Assembly: GCF_035046485.1 (NCBI RefSeq)
Contig: NC_085137.1
Span: forward strand, 476,247,396-476,311,395
Length of the DNA: 64,000 nt
Direction of reading: 5' to 3'
DNA from: Aedes albopictus
Lineage: Eukaryota > Arthropoda > Insecta > Diptera > Culicidae
The notes beneath the pieces were generated by a model. That model saw only the letters and a program-made list of their open reading frames with translations, had not been told where the DNA came from and did not search any database. Positions 22,780-33,673 of the stretch are shown in pieces. The stretch's first letter is position 1; the number at the start of each line of letters is the position of its first letter. The position numbers were made by a program, and so were the translations under genes.

Positions 22780-24175
22780 ATTTGAAGGGGGTCATTCGGG
22801 TTTTCAGAGGGCTTTCAAGGGAATATCAGGAAGGGGAGAGGTTTCAGAGGTGTTTTAGAGGGCTGCCGGAGCGTTTCCGGAGTGTTCCAGAGGGTCCGAG
22901 TGAATTTAGGAAATACCATTTTAAGAAGTTGTAGCGGATTTTCAAAAAACTTCATGAGACGTTTCAGTGGCGTTTTCTGAGGCTCGGGAGGATCTCAGGT
23001 ACGCTACAGGGAACCCGAGGGGTCTCAAATGGTTTTTTGGTATCATTACAGCATATTTTAGAGTACTGTCTAAAGAACAATGATAGCTGAATAACAGTTT
23101 AATCAGCAAAAAAAAACAGTTTTAAAGGAGTGTAATCAGTTTTGTACTTTTTAATTCCGCCCTAATTGCTTATGCTTTGACAGATACGCGTTTTTCGACT
23201 ACCACTTGTAATCTTCCTCAGTGTCAGTTGCAAAACTGATTGCACTTATTCGAAGAGGGTATTCTGCTTAGAGGGTTCGAAAAGTCGGTACAAGAATTTT
23301 ATAAAGCCCTTGTACAGCAATAACGAATGTTCGGTTACAGAGTCGTCTCATGAGCGTTTTCGGGGGCATAGAAGAGTCTCAGATGCGTTACAGGGAGTTC
23401 GAGGAGGCTCACTGCCGTGTGCAGCATAGTTGTCCCATGTTCTATGGGAATCCCTATTAACATGGGACAACTATGCTGCACACGGCAGCTCAGAGGGTTT
23501 GCAGAGATATTTCGGAGATATTCAGAGGATTTACAGCGTATTTCGGAGGCGTTTCGGAGGTTCAAGAGATTTTTATGTGCGTTACAGAGGGTTAGATAGA
23601 TTCAGGGGTTTATGGAGCCAATTTATACTGTTTTATGTAGAGGATTTTCAGCGGTCTTCAGTGTAGTGGGGGATTTTGGAGAGTCTTGGGAGCGTTACAG
23701 GAGATTTTGTAGGAGTTAAGGACCTACAGTTTCAATGCATTTTGGATTACTGCTCTAGGTGAGGTGCAGAGGGATTTCAGAGGCGTTTTAAAGCATTTTA
23801 TGGACGTTTCAGGTGGTTTCAGTGGGCTTTCAGGGGAGTATCAAGAGGGAGGGAGTTCAAAGATGCTACAGGGGGCAGGAGCGTTTTCGGGCTGTTTCAG
23901 AGCATCTCAGGGTATGCTTTGCATTACAGAAGGTCCTATGGAGTTTCAGGGAGGTTTTTGGATGCATATCAGGAAGTTGCAGAGGATTTTCAGGAGATTT
24001 CTAAGGCATTACAGGGGCGTCTCAGGTGCGTTACATGGAGTCCAAGGGACTTTTAGGAGGTTTTCGGAGGCATTTCAGAAAGTTTCAGAGGATTTTAGTG
24101 AGTTCCCGATGCTCTACAGGAACGTTTTCAAGGGTTTTGGAGGGCCTCAGGTGCGTTAAGAGGGGTCCAAAGGGG
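22780..24175. repeat. TTTCAGAGG minisatellite, second array
   Basis: Units such as GTTTTCAGAGGGCTTTCAGG and GCGTTTTAAAGCATT, interrupted at about 23040-23335 by unrelated sequence with an internal inverted repeat (AATCAGTTTTG against CAAAACTGATT), and at 23412-23488 by a tiny foldback. The leader at 22685-22735 resembles that before the array at 1680. Frames such as 23764-24159 follow from the repeat. Confidence 0.7.
23412..23488. mobile_element. 77-bp perfect foldback
   Basis: Two 30-bp arms that look exactly complementary (starting CTGCCGTGTGCAGCATAG) surround a 17-nt loop. CTCA flanks it on both sides (23408-23411 and 23489-23492), so a 4-bp target duplication is likely. It splits the TTTCAGAGG array. 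It is too small to be autonomous. As RNA it would form a hairpin of precursor-microRNA size. Confidence 0.75.
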
Positions 24176-24428
24176 CTTCAGATGCATTTCAGAAAGTTTC
24201 CTATGAAGAAAGCTATTTTCTTCGAAGAAAATTCGTTGGTAGTCGCCTCGTCATTTCTAAAAATAAACGAGAATTCAATGTTTATATCATCCAAATTGTT
24301 GATCATAATTTATCACAGAAACTGCCCACTTTCCTTTCAGACATTTCGGAGAATATCGATATAGTGCAACTCCAAATGTTGTGATGCTTGGTGAATTAGT
24401 AGTTCATCAAAAATATTTAGATTAGATC
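24176..24428. other. No recognisable feature
   Basis: AT-rich spacer between the TTTCAGAGG array and the SINE. Nothing supported. Confidence 0.4.
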
Positions 24429-24429
24429 A

Positions 24430-24613
24430 GAGCGGATCTGGTGTGATGGTTAGAACACTTGACTATCACGCTGAGGACCTGGGATCGAATCCCACTCCCG
24501 ACAAACTCACAAAAAATGTGGGATCTTCCTTCGGAAGGGAAGTACAGCGTGGGTCCCGAGATGAACTAGCCTAGGGCTAAAAATCTCGTTAATACAGATA
24601 AAAAAAAAGATCT
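24430..24613 (+). mobile_element. tRNA-derived SINE, near full length
   Basis: Internal RNA polymerase III promoter: an A-box-like TGGTGTGATGG (24439-24449) and a B box GGATCGAATCC (24482-24492), spaced as in a tRNA gene. Then follow a body with a CTTCC-TTCG-GAAGG hairpin, GTGGGTCCCGAGATGAAC, TAAAAATCTCG and an A-rich tail near 24600-24611. The 3' part is shared with the fragment at 3046-3168. Such a tail is probably the recognition site for a partner LINE's reverse transcriptase. A functional tRNA is excluded by the absence of a proper anticodon arm and acceptor pairing. Confidence 0.8.
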
Positions 24614-25144
24614 GTATTTCTCGATGAGGTGATTGGGATGACCAATTTTCAGATAGAGTAATCCAGAAAACAAAAAAAAATCTCAAAATTAAAACTTTTG
24701 AGACAGTAGACCTATTTGAAACTTTTTTTCTTATTATAAATATATTGAATTGTAATTTTCAGGAAAACTACCAAAGGAGCCAAATAATGTTTGAATGCAA
24801 AAAAATGCTAACATATAAAAGATTTTTCACGTTTTCATGGTCTTGAGACCAAATCCACATAAAGGTGATGGCGCCTTTCTCGTGCCTTCGGAAACACATT
24901 TCAACACAACTCAAGTGACATATTGATGAACATCACATTTTCATACATTTAACAGAAATCCATTTCATGGCATCAGAGATCATATCGTTTATCTGGCTTT
25001 TGATTTTTGAGCCTTAATCTCTTGAAAAACAGCCGCAATCTTGAATTTTGAGCCGCCGTTTTGGATTTAGATCCAGCAGCTTGTAAATTCTGGTCGTTAT
25101 TTTTGGACTCCGGTTGCCTTCTTCATACAAAATATACCCATATT

Positions 25145-25309
25145 CATTGGCGGAGCCAGCATTTTCTTTTTTCTCACTCACTCTCCTAGACATACAAGAG
25201 AAGGAGAAAGATAGAAGAGGGGGCAGCTTGCATCCTCTTTCATCTCGCTCTTTCTCGTGTATGTTTAGGAGAGTGAGTAAGAAGAAAGAAAAAGCTGGCT
25301 CCGCCAATG
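25145..25309. mobile_element. hAT-type foldback MITE, 165 bp
   Basis: Arms begin CATTGGCGGAGCCAGC and end GCTGGCTCCGCCAATG, with about 75 bp of near-complementary sequence. The 8-bp duplication CCCATATT flanks it (25137-25144 and 25310-25317) and belongs to the host minisatellite unit. An 8-bp duplication is the hAT signature. It has no coding capacity. Confidence 0.8.
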
Positions 25310-26156
25310 CCCATATTGTACGGTTTTAGCGCCTAAACCTCCATTAAACAGCCGCCATCTTGAAGTTTGTGCTGCTATCTTGAATTTAAGACGCTATCTT
25401 GGAGATTTTGGTTGCCATCTAAGATAGTTTAATCGTCATTTGTGGACTCCAGACTCCTTTCCCATACCAGATATACCCACATTGCATGGTTTTAGAGCCT
25501 AAAACTCTATTGAACAGAAGCCATTTTAAATTTTGAGCTGTCATCTTGAATATTAGACCGCCATCTTGGATATTTTAATCGTCATTTTCAGACTCCAGCC
25601 ACCAAATATACCAATATATTGCATGGTTTTAGAGCCTCTATTAAACAGCCGCCATCTTGAATGCTGAACCACCATCTTGGATATTCTGGTTTCTATTTTT
25701 GGACTCTGGACATCTTCACCATACCAAAGACATATACCCATTTTTGCTTGGTTTTAGATCCTAATACTCCATTAAACAGCAGTCATCTTGAATGTTGAAC
25801 CGTCATCTTGAATTTAAGACCGTCATCTTGGATATTCTGGTCGCCATTTTTGGGGTCCAGACTTCTTCCCATACCAAATAAACCCACATTGCATGATTTC
25901 CTAGAACTCTATTGTACAGCCAAAATCTTCAAAAAATAAGGATTCCATGTTAAGTTTTATGCCGATATCGTGGAATTTCTGATCTCCAGTGTTCTTTTTC
26001 GCACAAAATTCGTCAACCGTGCTAAAGGTTACAAAAATCGCCGCAGTTTGATGTGTCGTATGATTGGACTTGGTTCAGTTTTATATAGGCCAGTTCCACC
26101 GGTGCTGGTCCAGATCACTGAAATGGCCATAACTCCGAAACGCCTCGACCGATCCG

Positions 26157-26559
26157 CAAGGTTGCGACCATTCATTTGCAAAGATTTACATTCATTTGCT
26201 ATTATCTCAGTTCAGAAGCATGCTATCGAAAAACAATGTATGGATGAATTAAACCTTGTAGTTTTATCTGAAAGTTTGCCGAATAACATTGGGGTCGCAC
26301 AAGCATTCCAAAGTCGTGAGTGAGCTGTAAAGGCAACTTTCCACAGCGTGAATGAAATTTACATTCACCGCGTGGAGAGTTGCCTTCACAGCTCGCTCAC
26401 GACTTTGGTATACGTTTGCGACCCCAATGTTATTCGGCAAACTTTCAGATAAAACTACAAGGTTAAATTCATCCATACATTGTTCTTCGATAGCATGCTT
26501 CTGAACTGAGATAATGACAAATGAATGTAAATCTTTGCAAATGAATGGTCGCAACCTTG
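26157..26559. mobile_element. hAT-type foldback MITE, 403 bp, long arms
   Basis: Two arms of about 190 bp, nearly identical in inverted orientation, starting CAAGGTTGCGACCATTC, with a short centre near 26345-26375. The 8-bp duplication CCGATCCG is at 26149-26156 and 26560-26567. It interrupts the phrase CGATCCGAACCATTTTCAAT, which is uninterrupted in the sister element near 51001. The open frame reading across either arm is a mirror effect. A transcript would form a long double-stranded hairpin. Confidence 0.85.
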
Positions 26560-26829
26560 CCGATCCGAACCATTTTCAATAGCAAACAATGCGGTAAAAT
26601 TCCAGTTCTATTCGAGCTATAATCCGAAAAGTCGGCCAATGGGAAGTGCCTTAAAAATGAGTGAACTTTTTTTGCGCACAGACATACATACGTACACACA
26701 TACAGACTGCGCGTTTGAGATGATTGGTGTATGTGACTTGACCCTCCGAGCCTTCTATCGAAAATTCGTGTTTTGAGTGAACATACAGCCTTTAAGTACA
26801 CTTCGGTGTACGAGAAAGGCAAAAAGAAA

Positions 26830-27115
26830 AAAGAAAAAAACTAATGAAAAATGTTTGATGATGAGTCTGGGCGTGTAAGTGGAATACCTGTTAGTAAATA
26901 GAAAATCGGGTTAAGTACTGTGAAGCAGTGGAATTAAAACACTAAGAATCTGCATCCTTTGACAGACCAGTCAAAGTACGAGACACTGAAGGCGACCTTA
27001 CAGTTGAGGTCAAAATACGTATCTGTCCAAGAATGTTAATTCTTAGTGGAATTAAAAGGAACAGTACTTAACCCAACTTTCTTTTTGCTTATTTAAAAAT
27101 TAAAAGCTATAGTCA
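26830..27115. repeat. Imperfect inverted-repeat spacer
   Basis: GGTTAAGTACTGT at about 26909 and GGAATTAAAACACTAAGAAT at about 26930 are mirrored by ATTCTTAGTGGAATTAAAAG and ACAGTACTTAACC at about 27045-27075. It is probably a small diverged TIR element, but no target duplication was defined. Confidence 0.45.
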
Positions 27116-27129
27116 CTTTTGATAAAAAG

Positions 27130-27980
27130 TGAGAATTTTGGGAATCTGAGGAGCGTTCTATGGGGATCGAGTTTATTTCAGATTTGTTCCAAAAAGCTTG
27201 AAGAGCGTTCCAGAGGTGTTCCAAAGGATTTCAGAGCGTTCCAGGGGGATTTCGAAGCGTTTCAGGGATTTAGAGGTATTTTAGGGGCGTTAAGGGGAGC
27301 TTCAGGGGGTTTCAGAGGAATTCCAAAGGGTTTCAGGAGCTTTCCAGGGGTGTTCCAAGGAGTTTCTGAGGGGTTCAAGGGCGTTCCATTGGGTTTGATC
27401 CTCTAGTACCCAACCCCATCTTTAGACGGGGTATAATTTGAGAATTTTTGTATTTTTCCTTTCCTGGACAATCAAAACTTTTATGCTCTTGGCCAATATT
27501 TGAGACATTCTGTACAGCTGATAATTATTTTTGGTGTTTTCAAAGCGTATTCACTTTTTTTTTAAATATTTTCCTCAAAGTTACACGAAAAATAAAATTT
27601 TCTATGAAAATGTATAAAATGGCGACTTTGTCTTAGAAAATCGTTAAACACCGATTAGGCTTTCAGGAAGAACATACAAGTGTAGGTATGTTCACGAATA
27701 TTAAAAGGTAATTCTTCCAGAACATGTTTAAAAGTATTTTAGATGATGAAATAATGTATTACGATCAATATAAAAATTAGAGTATTAGAGGGTTAAGGGA
27801 TTTTCAAAACATTCCAGGGGTCTTCCAAGGGGTTAAAAGGGTTGCAGGAGCAATCCCTGGGTACGCAAGGGGCTTCAGGGGCGTTTAAGGGCTCTCTAGG
27901 GGGGTTTCATGGTCGTTCCAAGAGTGTTCCCGAGGGTTTGCGGCGGTTTCAGAGGAGTTCCAGGGGATGTATTCATGATA
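27130..27980. repeat. TTTCAGAGG-type array, third block, split
   Basis: Units such as GCGTTCCAGGGGGATTTCG and GGTTTCAGAGGAATTCC at 27150-27395 and again at 27800-27960. The TTAA element at 27399-27792 lies between. It belongs to the same broad family as the arrays at 1680 and 22780, here with more GTTCCA. Confidence 0.65.
27399..27792. mobile_element. TTAA-type MITE, CCCTCTAATACCC family, 394 bp
   Basis: The left flank is TTGA (27395-27398, one change from TTAA) and the right flank TTAA (27793-27796). Ends are TCCTCTAGTACCCAACCCC and the complement GTATTAGAGGG. The interior has TTTAGACGGGGTATAATTTG, as at 12978. It is non-coding, and it is the compact relative of the nested element at 12962-17892. 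Confidence 0.7.
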
Positions 27981-28902
27981 ACAGCTTGAAGGCTTAGGGA
28001 CAAAACGTCGAAAGACAAAACGTCGAAAACGAGTAATCTAACCAAATAGTGAGTTCTTTATTCTTTTCAAGGAAGCTCATTTTTTCACTTGTATCTGCCA
28101 ACTAGTTCAGAGGGGAGCCTTCCTGAAACAACACCTCGGGGTGGGCATGTTTCTTGACCAGTTCTTCACGGGTAGGGAATATTCACACTGTCGTATAGAA
28201 AAACTCACATCACGTCACGTTAAGTGTAACATTATTTATTCCCGGACTTTCCCGGTCTTTTCTTCTCTTAGTTCTTTGGAGCCTCACCCAGTGTTGCAAT
28301 TGAACTAAACGCGAGCCAAAAATTAACTGAGCTTGGATGTGAAATCAAATCTTATGTGCGTCCTGACCAAGTTGCTGCCCTAGGACTTTACATGCGTTGT
28401 TGCGCGAAAATATGCGCCACATTGAAGTTGGATATTTTGGCATCGGGCATTAAGATTCTGTACCGAAATCCGGATTTTTCGGCAATCCACGGTGACCGAA
28501 CTGGTTCCCCCTCTCAATTGAGGGTGACTTTCGGAATCTAATCAGCCCAAGATTGCTAGTATTGGTGAAGAAATGGTAGAAACAGGACCATTTCAGTTTA
28601 CCAGGTACCAGGGTACCATGTTGGCATTCTGCGGGTGCAGTTATTGCTCAAGTTGCGTTCACTTTCGAGCTCACGTGCGTTCTAAATTTTGAACTGAACA
28701 ATGTTCAAATGGCCGGGGTTCTGCTAAACCGAACTAAGCGCCAAAAACTTTATTCCGAGATAATTAAGCTTAAAGTTCAACCACTCACAAATAAACAACA
28801 GCTAAGATTATTTGAAACTTTTCTACACACAAGTAACTTACAAGCCTTTATTAATCATCAGAGACGATGAATACATGCAAATTTTTTGAAATCATTGATA
28901 TA

Positions 28903-29691
28903 CCGTCGTGCGGGGCTTCTTTTTACACTTTTTCATGGTTTCTCAACTTTATGACATTATAACTCCCAGAGTAGTGAATGGATTTCCACAATTTTTACAC
29001 ATAATAATTGTGAGTATGTATGTAGGATGTATGGAAAATTTGAACAAAATCCATCAATAAACAAAAAAGTTGTTCATACACCAATCGGACACATCTCATA
29101 CAGAACCGAATGGGGGCTACTTTGGACATTTTTATCTATAACCTTATTGCATATCAAATTCCAGGTTTATTTAGAAAACTATTTTGTACCAATACTGTAG
29201 TATACTATATCAGACATGATTTCAATAAATATATGCGTTTGAAGATGGGTCTGTGCTACCTTTGGTATTATGAGCAGCGTGATATTGCTATATAAATAGC
29301 CTGAAAAAAGGGACCATCAATCCTTTATTTGGGTGAAATGTTCATTTATAATGTATAACAATACAAATATTTGATTGTATATGCTACGTTGATACATTTT
29401 GAATGAATTGATCAACCCTTTGAAATTTATGAACTGTAGAAACAATGCTTACAGACCAAATGTTCTGATACGTTATGTATATTTTATTGATTTATTCGAT
29501 GTTTTTTCGCGTCCTGACAAGCAATAAACGGTTTGTTTGAAAAATAATTTCAACCAAATGGAGAGAAAACTATTGCTTCATAATAGTCCCAAAGACATCA
29601 TACAGATTTGAACCATATTTCGAATTCAAAAAATCCATATTCAAAAGTGTCCAAAGTAGCCCCGCTTTTCAAAAGTAGCCCCGCACGACGG
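28903..29691. mobile_element. TA-flanked element, 789 bp
   Basis: Terminal inverted repeats CCGTCGTGCGGGGCTTC and GTAGCCCCGCACGACGG, with TA at 28901-28902 and 29692-29693. A second AGTAGCCCCGC word lies just inside the right end. A TA target duplication suggests a Tc1/mariner-type non-autonomous element. The 61-codon frame at 29110-29295 shows no transposase motif. It is nested in the 28711-32176 element. Confidence 0.75.
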
Positions 29692-31101
29692 TAATTACAT
29701 TTAATTTTTCAGTACTTCGCACTCAGTTCACTCTGGCTGAACAAAAACATTGGAATATGGTTTATAGTTCAGTGTGGCTGACTGCGTTTCTTTGTTTCAT
29801 AGAAAACCATTCAGATTGGGAAAAAAAAACTCGATTTTTAATCGTTCATGAAGTTGAAATCGATATCACTCACAATTCTTTACATGAATCAGAGAAGACG
29901 CGTATAATATGGTAGCATGGAAGTCTCAAAATAGTTTGAAATATGAACGGCGGAAGCCCTCCCAGCTCGGCCATTCTCACCTATGTTTTTTATAGGCGGT
30001 GCATGTGCAGCCACAGAGCAAGAATGATTATGTAAAATGATGTCTTTGCATGTCCTGAGGTCCTGAGATGTGAAAATGGAGCAATTTGTGTACTTCAAAT
30101 TTATACTGGTCGAAGAAAACCATGAAAATGATCTGCCAAAGTGAACTAAGACAAAAAAATCGAAAATATTAAAGAGATTCGAACTTGGGTCCTTTATGTG
30201 ATAACCATGCACGTTCCCTCTAGGTCATTTTACTTAGCTGAAGGTCACTCGTTAAGTCTGAATCAAGTTCTAAACATTCTTCTCTAGCATGGTTTTCGTG
30301 AAAACGCCATTTTTCGATCAGCCAAAGCGAACCAAGTGTTTGATTTTTTTCAAGCTTTATTATTCTTATTTGCCTTGTTGTTCAATGACGGCTTCTGTGT
30401 TAAATTATCAGTATGAGGTGTGTCGACATAACGCAGGTATTTAAAACCAGTTGATTTTTGTATTGTTGAGAATTAATAGATTCTAAAATGCAGTGGATTT
30501 GGTTCGGTCTGGCTGAATGTGATTTGGAAAAATTTCGATTAGCACCATCGAAACATAATTGTAACCTCCACCATCCGTATTTCCAGAGGCGCCTCGTCCA
30601 CATGCTCGACCTGTTCTTGGAACGGGTATAGGCTGAGAATAAAACTCGCAAAATAATCTTTAAGTAGATATACCAAAAGAATAAACTAAATTTAAAACTC
30701 CCACCGCACATACCCCACAACAACTTGCACACAAGGCGCTAACATCGTTCCCGGTTTATAAAGAACGAAAGACGACTCCAAGCCATCCACCGGCAGAAAC
30801 CGTATAACAAGAGCATACGAGAGCCAGCCTTGCGAAGCTCTCTCTTGCTCGACTCTTCGAAACTACATGCCACCGGTTCCCCGATTCATGCGTACGATGG
30901 ATGCTGTTCCCAAACCAACAGTTTTCTCCCTTTTTTGCCTCCGAATGTCAGTGTTCATTCGAATTCATTTCACTTTACTCTGTCGCTCATACGTTCCCTA
31001 CTCGTCTAGAACCAGCAGCAGCGTTGTCAACGTTTCTTTCCATTTTTCACTTCCCGCCTGCTTCTCACGCGTACACGCACGCTAAGCGCAATCGACTAAA
31101 G

Positions 31102-31352
31102 CGAAGACCACTTTATCAAGAAGACTTGCAGCACTGCTCTAAATCGGGAGTCACTGTTAGCAGCGCCACCACGGATTAAGGTGGAAGCATTTATGGTAGT
31201 GTGTGTAAATCTTCATACTCGCACCAATACACTCTTACACTTTTATACAAAGGTACCACCTTAGCTCAACAGGCGGCGGTGCCGTCGGTGTCGCATGCCG
31301 TTAGTATGGGAAAACAACAGAGGTGCATGTCTTCTTGATAAAGTAGTCTTCG
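31102..31352. repeat. Inverted repeat pair, 29-bp arms
   Basis: CTTTATCAAGAAGACTTGCA (31111-31130) is mirrored by TGCATGTCTTCTTGATAAAG (31324-31343), with 27 of 29 arm positions complementary over 31102-31130 and 31324-31352. It may be a small foldback element within the 28711-32176 insertion. No duplication was defined. An ATTAAGGTGGAAGC-like start at 31176 and ACCACCTTAGC at 31256 form a further inner pair. Confidence 0.5.
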
Positions 31353-32401
31353 ATTACATCCAGCGTGGATGAAGCTGGGGGTGCCGAATGTGCTCTAGCT
31401 CGTTGGCAACGGTTTCCAAATTTTAAATTCGAGGTCATGATACGAGCTAAAACAATTTATGGAGGTGAAAATTTCGAACATTTGCGGAAAAGTTGGACAT
31501 GAAAAAAACAAGTATCGTCGGTGTGTGAAGAACGTTAAAAAATGACTTCCACCGAAAATGGATTTTTCTAAAAGTATGTGAGATACCAAACTTCGGAAGT
31601 CGCTCAAAGGCGCATCTGAATGCGAATCGCATCATTATTTGCGATGAAAATGCGGAAGATATTTTTCAGAAAATTATTAACAAACAAGAAGATAAAAATC
31701 AGCTTATGTTCAAAATCACAATACTAAAACAAAAAAACGGCAAGCATAGTATAAAATAACTCTAATGTGTTTTCATTTAGTAAAATAGTAATCTGTAGAA
31801 CAGGTCAGTCTGCTAGTCACGAGACGCCTCTGCGTATTTCTAATAACGTGTTCAATTCTCCCACAGATTGTTACTATGAGTCGGTTGGAAGTTAGAAATT
31901 TGACGGCGATGAGCTTAACTTGAAATGTTCTTCATCTGGACCAACACTAAAACATTTCGCTGATTCTATGGAATGGTTTACAGTTCACTCTGGTTGGGTG
32001 CAATTTTATTTTTTGTATGTTCTGCCAAACAGAAATTTTGAATTTACTCCACGATGAGCTGTCAGAATTACTGCATTTTTACATGGAAGCAGGATCATCA
32101 ATTTCTTCATCCAATGGTAAAGGAAACTCAATATTTCGAAAAATGGTCTTTGGTTCAGTTTAGCAGAACCCCGACCAAATATGTTTGATCGCAGCGTGCC
32201 GTTTTTGAACTTCAACACAAATTAATCGCGTTCAAATGCAACACTGCGAGTGGCACAATGTCAGTGGTACCTTCCACAAATTTTCAGCATTACGTCACAA
32301 CTTCCTTCAGGGTGGCTACGATGGCGGCCTCTAGCTATCGTCGGCCGGTTTTGTTACGGCTGTCCTTCTCCGTAATTCATCCGATATTCCAGAGTATGTT
32401 A

Positions 32402-33322
32402 GGGGAACTGCGGCCATAACGCCCATAGGGGGCAAGTTGCGCCACCCTTCTTTTAGGCAAACCACGTTATTTTCAGTACTTTTTTCAACTGCAATCGTTA
32501 AAATAAGAATAAAAATGCTTCTTAACATTTGAGTTTACATATTTTTTCTAAAAAAATTGTACAAAAACTTCAAAAAAAGATTTAACTGCTTTTGATGTAA
32601 TTTTAGCCTGTCAAATTTTTGCACTTTTTTACATCATTTAAAAGTTTTTTTTATCGCTATCCCCACAAACTGTTTTGCACACTCCCATTATTTGTGTACC
32701 AAGCGGAAAAAGTATCGAATTTGACCCTTATAACTTTTTTACAAGGGTCCAAACTTCTGAGACATGTGTGGGGTAAAATGTCCACCCCTAGTTATTTACA
32801 TTACAATAGCCATTTAGATTCAAAATTTGGCATAAATTATGTAGAACACAAGTTGGAACCAAGCAACAACACATTTCTACTATCAATAAGTTCACTTATC
32901 ACACAGCCATGCGTCATTTTGTAGTAATTATTGATAAAACAGCTCACTATGACGTTTAACTGGAATTGACCCATAATTACAAGTGATCCATAATTATGCA
33001 ATGACTATATACCATTCACGAACAATAACAGTTAACAATAGACCAGGCGCGCAAGTATATGTACACAATTTGGCATCCTGCCGTTAGCTGTGGCTAGTGG
33101 CGCGTTTTACCCCGCATTAAAACTAAAATTCTGAAAATCAAACTTTTTTTCAAATTGGATTTTTTTAGTGGTTAAACATAATACTGGTTTATGGTTTCTT
33201 CCATTTGGAAGGAAACATGTTCGTGTTTTATGTTAGTGCCAAAAAAGTGTGTATTATGAAGTGTTTGGTGGTTAAAATTGGACTCTTCCTTAACGTGGGC
33301 GTCTTACCCCCAGTTCCCCTTC
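32402..33322. mobile_element. Second nested element in copy C, about 0.92 kb
   Basis: The ends GGGGAACTGCGG (32402) and CCCCCAGTTCCCC (33307-33319) are inverted copies, with TA at 32400-32401 and 33323-33324. Relative to copies A and B it splits the segment before ACAACAATGC. It contains repeated GGGGTAAAATG/TTACCCC-type words and is AT-rich and non-coding. The exact right end is uncertain by a few bases. Confidence 0.6.
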
Positions 33323-33673
33323 TAGCACAACAATGCCAAGTATCCACATAATAATCTTTACACAGCTGGTGGTTTCAACTCGGGTAACATTATAGAGTGC
33401 AAAATGAGTCACTGATCTTCAGTGCTTGGGCAGTGACCCGAGATAATGAAACATAATGAGTGCGTTAATTAGTTCATCATCCTGCCATTTTGGTGGATCT
33501 ACAGTATCGCCACCCCTCTCAGGCTATCCACAGGATTAAATAGATCCATACAAAATCTAAAAAAATCCACACTGAACTGCGAACAGTTACACACTTTTCG
33601 ACGTTTTGTCCTTTCGACGTTTTGGCATTCGACGTTTTGTCTTTCGACGTTTTGTCACCCATTCCAGCTTGAA

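Larger units (their letters stand above)
24860..26826 (+). mobile_element. Composite element with internal minisatellite, copy 1
   Basis: The left part contains GTGATGGCGCCTTTCTCGTG (about 24866). The right end has GACTTGACCCTCCGAGCC and finishes with a stem-loop, GCCTTTAAGTACAC paired with GTGTACGAGAAAGGC, then an A-run. The left CCTTTCTCG is complementary to the terminal CGAGAAAGG, giving subterminal inverted repeats. Units of about 130 bp (CGCCATCTTGAATTTTGAGC, ATATACCCATATTGCATGG) fill 25000-25960. The same architecture recurs at 48332-51299. A 3' hairpin, subterminal repeats and a central tandem array suggest a non-autonomous Helentron-type (HINE) element. That class is inferred, not shown. 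Two hAT-type foldbacks are inserted in it. Confidence 0.55.
28711..32176. mobile_element. Nested TIR element in copy C, 3.47 kb
   Basis: It interrupts the phrase AATGTTCAAATATGTTTGAT of the host element (intact in copy A at about 10670). Ends are GGCCGGGGTTCTGCTAAACC and the complement of TTTAGCAGAACCCCGACC, flanked by AAAT at 28707-28710 and 32177-32180 (4 bp, or 5 bp if CAAAT). Inside, degenerate copies of GTTCACTCTGGCTGAAC recur near 29720, 29770, 30120, 30325, 30510 and 31985. These could be subterminal transposase sites. No transposase frame was found. A GC-richer stretch at 30740-31180 looks unlike its surroundings. Confidence 0.7.
27991..33664. mobile_element. Repeat-TIR DNA element, copy C, with nested insertions
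   Basis: Flanked by an exact 9-bp duplication CAGCTTGAA (27982-27990 and 33665-33673). The left end GGCTTAGGGACAAAACGTCG and the complement of the right end (GAATGGGTGACAAAACGTCG) are the outer TIR, followed inward by the 15-bp CAAAACGTCGAA units (two on the left, four on the right). The interior matches copies A and B once two insertions (28711-32176 and 32402-33322) are set aside, leaving about 1.3 kb. A 9-bp duplication suggests a Mutator-like non-autonomous element. Confidence 0.75.

Noticed and set aside
24432..24500. Functional tRNA gene
   Set aside because: Same reason: SINE architecture with an A-rich tail, and a truncated relative at 3046-3168.
26159..26554. Two similar proteins on opposite strands (25970-26323 and 26264-26554)
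   Set aside because: They are mirror translations of the two arms of one foldback MITE.
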